DNA of 8,752 nt from Actinomycetota bacterium (GTDB taxonomy: Bacteria; Actinomycetota; Acidimicrobiia; Acidimicrobiales; Iamiaceae). The stretch is from NCBI GenBank assembly GCA_017882935.1, contig JADGOP010000076.1, forward strand, positions 1-8,752, read 5' to 3'. Position 1 is the first letter of the stretch. Each line of letters begins with the position of its first letter. Made by a program: the position numbers and the translations under genes. The notes under the pieces were generated by a model. It was given only the letters and a program-made list of their open reading frames with translations. It did not search any database and had not been told where the DNA came from. Shown here in pieces: positions 7,144 to 8,752 of the stretch.

Positions 7144-7155
7144 TGAACGTCAATC

Positions 7156-7178
7156 CGTGCGCGGCGGCGCCGCGCACG
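7156..7178. promoter_or_regulatory. Perfect 11-base-arm GC-rich dyad
   Basis: CGTGCGCGGCG and CGCCGCGCACG face each other across a single G: 11 perfect pairs. As RNA on either strand this is an extremely stable hairpin without a T-tract. It lies between the candidate operator at 7191-7217 and the dehydrogenase start, so a minus-strand transcript starting upstream of it would carry it in the leader. Role unknown (attenuator-like hairpin, barrier between divergent promoters, or operator). Confidence 0.4.
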
Positions 7179-7190
7179 TCCTCAGGCATG

Positions 7191-7217
7191 TTGCACAGGC
7201 CACCGCAGGTTGTGCAA
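7191..7217. promoter_or_regulatory. Candidate operator TTGCACA-N13-TGTGCAA
   Basis: Perfect 7-base inverted repeat with a 13-base spacer. The half-site centres are 20 bases apart, about two helical turns, which suits a dimeric regulator binding one face of the DNA. A third half-site-like sequence, TTGTGC, occurs at 7283-7288. The position between divergent catabolic and transport units is the expected place for a substrate-responsive regulator; no regulator gene is in the window. Confidence 0.4.
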
Positions 7218-7305
7218 GGGATTCATTCGATTCACGCGCCCGTAACAACGGATTCTCTTGCGTACTGCCGGTTTTCCTGCGATTGTGCCTGTGTCCACCC
7301 GAGGT

Positions 7306-7326
7306 GGTCGTGGTCACACCACGACC
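7306..7326. promoter_or_regulatory. 21-base palindrome upstream of the potA-like gene
   Basis: GGTCGTGGT and ACCACGACC flank a 3-base centre (CAC): nine perfect pairs. It ends 11 bases before the GGAGGGG ribosome-binding sequence. A second, smaller dyad CCACC-CGA-GGTGG (7295-7307) shares its last two bases with this one, so in RNA the two hairpins would compete only slightly. Operator or leader hairpin; regulator unknown. Confidence 0.4.
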
Positions 7327-7337
7327 GGCCCACGCTT

Positions 7338-7353
7338 GGAGGGGTGATAGCTG
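7338..7353 (+). promoter_or_regulatory. Strong ribosome-binding site pointing to a CTG start of the potA-like gene
   Basis: GGAGGGG at 7338-7344 is the only strong Shine-Dalgarno match before this gene. Six bases later comes CTG (7351-7353), in frame with the ATPase and directly after an in-frame TAG (7348-7350). The GTG at 7381 lies 36 bases beyond the site, too far for it to be used directly, and has no purine-rich site of its own. A GTG at 7344 overlaps the site itself and would open only an 11-codon frame ending at 7379. Confidence 0.45.
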
Positions 7354-7380
7354 AGCGCCACCGACTCGACGATCAATGAC

Positions 7381-8526
7381 GTGACCGACCCCTCGGCCCT
7401 GCCGTCGACGGTCATCGAGATCGACCACGTGACGAAGATGTTCGGCGACTACGCCGCCGTCGACGACGCGCACTTCTCGATCGGTGAAGGCGAGTTCTTC
7501 TCGATGCTCGGCCCGTCGGGCTGCGGCAAGACCACGACGCTCCGCATGATCGCTGGCTTCGAGACGCCGACGTCGGGTGCGATCCGCCTCGAGGGCGACG
7601 ACGTGTCGCGGGTGCCGCCGCACAAGCGCAACGTGAACACGGTCTTCCAGCAGTACGCGCTGTTCCCCCACATGAGCGTGTGGGACAACGTGGCCTACGG
7701 CCCCCGCGCCAAGAAGGTACCCAAGGCCGAGATCGCCAGCCGGGTCGACGAGCTCCTCGGCGTGGTGCGCCTGGGCGACTTCGCGAAGCGCAGCCCCGCG
7801 CAGCTCTCCGGTGGCCAGCAGCAGCGCGTCGCCCTCGCCCGGGCACTGGTGAACCTCCCCCGCGCCCTGCTCCTCGACGAGCCGCTCGGCGCCCTCGACC
7901 TCAAGCTCCGCCAGACGATGCAGCTCGAGCTCAAGCGCATCCAGCGCGAGGTCGGCATCACCTTCATCTTCGTCACCCACGACCAGGAAGAGGCGCTCAC
8001 CATGAGCGACCGGATCGCGGTGATGAACAGTGGGAAGGTCGAGCAGATCGGCTCCCCCGAGGAGATCTACGACCACCCCGCCTCGGTCTTCGTGGCCGGC
8101 TTCATCGGCTCGGCCAACCTCTGGTCGGGCACGCTCGACTCGCGCGACGCCGCCAGCGCCGTCGTCTCCGTGGCCGGCACCAGGCTCACCACGCGCTGTG
8201 AGCACGACGAGCTGCGCTCCGGCTCGGCCACCACGCTCATGGTGCGCCCCGAGCGCATCTCGCTGAGCACCACCGACCTGGGCGACGGCCGGCCCTCGCT
8301 GCCCGGCACCGTCCGCGACCTCGTGTTCCAGGGCCCGGTGGTCCGCTATGCCGTGGCCCTCGCCGACGGCGCCGAGCTCGTCGCCCACCTGCCGTCGGGC
8401 GGGACCGAACGGCTTCCCATCCCCGGCGACGCGGTCTGGTCCACCTGGGATCCCGCGACATCCGTCGTCCTCCCTCCCGCCGACGCGGCCGACCGTGCCG
8501 CCGTGTCGGGCGAGGCCTCCGACTGA
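7381..8526 (+). CDS. potA: Polyamine ABC transporter ATP-binding protein, PotA-like
   Basis: Cytosolic ATPase that powers uptake by a spermidine/putrescine-type importer. From the GTG at 7381 it is 381 residues: Walker [10 protein letters not shown] (44-52), Q-loop [13 protein letters not shown] (Gln90), signature LSGGQQQR (142-149), Walker [12 protein letters not shown] (163-173), H-loop VTHDQEEAL (His200), then a C-terminal TOBE-type domain from about residue 240 with MVRPERI. The architecture and the [41 protein letters not shown] style match PotA/FbpC-like importers; the polyamine assignment rests on the neighbouring aminobutyraldehyde and amine enzymes. The start is uncertain: a CTG at 7351 with a strong ribosome site would add ten residues. 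The next gene begins 82 bases downstream on the same strand. Iron, maltose or glycine-betaine importers have similar ATPases but fit this context less well. Confidence 0.88.
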   Translation: MTDPSALPSTVIEIDHVTKMFGDYAAVDDAHFSIGEGEFFSMLGPSGCGKTTTLRMIAGFETPTSGAIRLEGDDVSRVPPHKRNVNTVFQQYALFPHMSVWDNVAYGPRAKKVPKAEIASRVDELLGVVRLGDFAKRSPAQLSGGQQQRVALARALVNLPRALLLDEPLGALDLKLRQTMQLELKRIQREVGITFIFVTHDQEEALTMSDRIAVMNSGKVEQIGSPEEIYDHPASVFVAGFIGSANLWSGTLDSRDAASAVVSVAGTRLTTRCEHDELRSGSATTLMVRPERISLSTTDLGDGRPSLPGTVRDLVFQGPVVRYAVALADGAELVAHLPSGGTERLPIPGDAVWSTWDPATSVVLPPADAADRAAVSGEASD

Positions 8527-8608
8527 TCCCCGCCGCGCCGCCTGCCCGCCCCACCCAACGCCCCTTCCCCTGCTCTCCCCCCTGAGCCTCGCCCCTCTGG
8601 AGCACCCC
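8527..8608 (+). promoter_or_regulatory. C-rich, G-poor spacer between transporter genes (possible Rho-utilisation-like tract)
   Basis: The 82 bases between the ATPase stop and the next ATG are dominated by pyrimidines on the coding strand, with long C runs and few G or A, unlike the flanking genes. C-rich, G-poor, unstructured RNA is the classic Rho loading context, so the spacer could tune expression of the downstream gene relative to the ATPase. No hairpin terminator is visible. Its end supplies GGAG (8599-8602), the ribosome site of the following gene. Confidence 0.3.
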
Positions 8609-8752
8609 ATGACCGATCAGCACCCCAACGACCCCGAGCTCGAAGCGGCCATCGCCATGGCGCGCAGCATGTCCCGGCGGCGCTTCCTCACCCGCAGCGG
8701 CCTCGCCCTCGGCGGGCTGGCCATGGGGCCGCAGCTCCTGGCGGCCTGCTCG
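8609..8752 (+). CDS. Extracellular substrate-binding lipoprotein of the ABC importer (5' part only), probably PotD-like
   Basis: Only the first 48 codons are in the window. They encode a Tat-type signal: a polar N-region, SRRRFLT with the twin arginines at 23-24, the hydrophobic stretch SGLALGGLAMGPQLL, and the lipobox LAAC with the acylated Cys47. The mature protein would therefore be exported, probably folded, by Tat and anchored outside the membrane by lipid, as is usual for binding proteins of actinobacterial importers. The ATG at 8609 follows GGAG with a 6-base spacer; an internal ATG at 8669 would give a shorter N-region but has no clear ribosome site. Binding specificity cannot be read from this fragment; a spermidine/putrescine-binding role is inferred from the upstream PotA-like ATPase. 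Confidence 0.75.
   Translation, partial: MTDQHPNDPELEAAIAMARSMSRRRFLTRSGLALGGLAMGPQLLAACS

Larger units (their letters stand above)
7096..7350. promoter_or_regulatory. Dyad-rich divergent control region, dehydrogenase operon versus polyamine transporter
   Basis: The only long non-coding stretch in the window, between divergent units whose products probably act on the same compounds. It holds four separate perfect or near-perfect dyads (7127-7143, 7156-7178, 7191-7217, 7306-7326) and a clearly AT-richer core at about 7211-7290 where promoters are likely. GATTCA occurs twice nine bases apart (7220-7225, 7229-7234). A weak plus-strand promoter candidate is TTGCGT (7258-7263), a 17-base spacer, then GATTGT (7281-7286) with an upstream TG. 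No known riboswitch class is recognised. Confidence 0.6.

Noticed and set aside
5692..7146. Long plus-strand open frame (484 codons) opposite the PatD-like gene
   Set aside because: Shadow frame with repetitive Val/Arg/His/Asp composition; the minus strand has a full-length aldehyde dehydrogenase.
7344..7379. Eleven-codon upstream open frame (GTG 7344 to TGA 7379) as a regulatory leader peptide
   Set aside because: Its start codon overlaps the ribosome-binding sequence itself and no other site serves it; the peptide has no run of a single amino acid that would suggest attenuation.
7150..8610. Long minus-strand open frame (486 codons) opposite the ABC ATPase
   Set aside because: Shadow of the ATPase; no recognisable domain.
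1..8752. tRNA, rRNA, CRISPR array, insertion sequence or prophage
   Set aside because: No cloverleaf-like sequence, no regularly spaced repeats, no transposase, integrase or phage motifs on either strand.

Overview
High-GC bacterial DNA (strong G/C preference at third codon positions, GTG starts on four of seven genes, a Tat-type lipoprotein at the right edge). This fits a free-living actinobacterium; an Acidimicrobiia-type lineage is possible but cannot be fixed from this window. The content looks like a polyamine/omega-amino-acid uptake and catabolism island with seven genes, two of them cut by the window edges.

Layout. (1) Positions 2-2754, minus strand: a two-gene operon made of an AGXT2-like class III aminotransferase followed, with a 4-base GTGA overlap, by CoA-acylating (methyl)malonate-semialdehyde dehydrogenase MmsA, whose C-terminal tip is off the window. 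(2) 2755-2904: divergent control region. (3) 2905-4176, plus strand: a PuuB/OrdL-type FAD amine oxidase. (4) 4177-4294: convergent gap filled by a large nested palindrome. (5) 4295-7095, minus strand: a two-gene operon of a gamma-aminobutyraldehyde dehydrogenase (PatD/Prr type) followed 14 bases later by a glutamate-1-semialdehyde-aminomutase-like aminotransferase. (6) 7096-7380: divergent control region with four separate dyads. (7) 7351/7381-8752, plus strand: a PotA-type polyamine ABC ATPase, a C-rich 82-base spacer, and the start of a Tat/lipobox substrate-binding protein, presumably PotD-like, with permease genes expected beyond the window.

How the genes may work together (inference). 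The ABC importer brings in putrescine, spermidine or a related diamine. The FAD oxidase and/or the GSAM-like aminotransferase turns a primary amine into an aminoaldehyde. The PatD-like dehydrogenase oxidises it to an omega-amino acid (GABA from putrescine, or beta-alanine from 1,3-diaminopropane/3-aminopropanal). The AGXT2-like aminotransferase then makes the semialdehyde, and MmsA converts malonate or methylmalonate semialdehyde to acetyl-CoA or propionyl-CoA. No gamma-glutamylputrescine synthetase (PuuA) lies within the window, so a complete Puu pathway is not shown.

Nothing here is a clearly new molecular machine. The points most worth a second look are the nested palindrome at 4175-4272, the dyad-rich control region at 7096-7350, the likely CTG start of the potA-like gene, and the unassigned substrates of the two aminotransferases.
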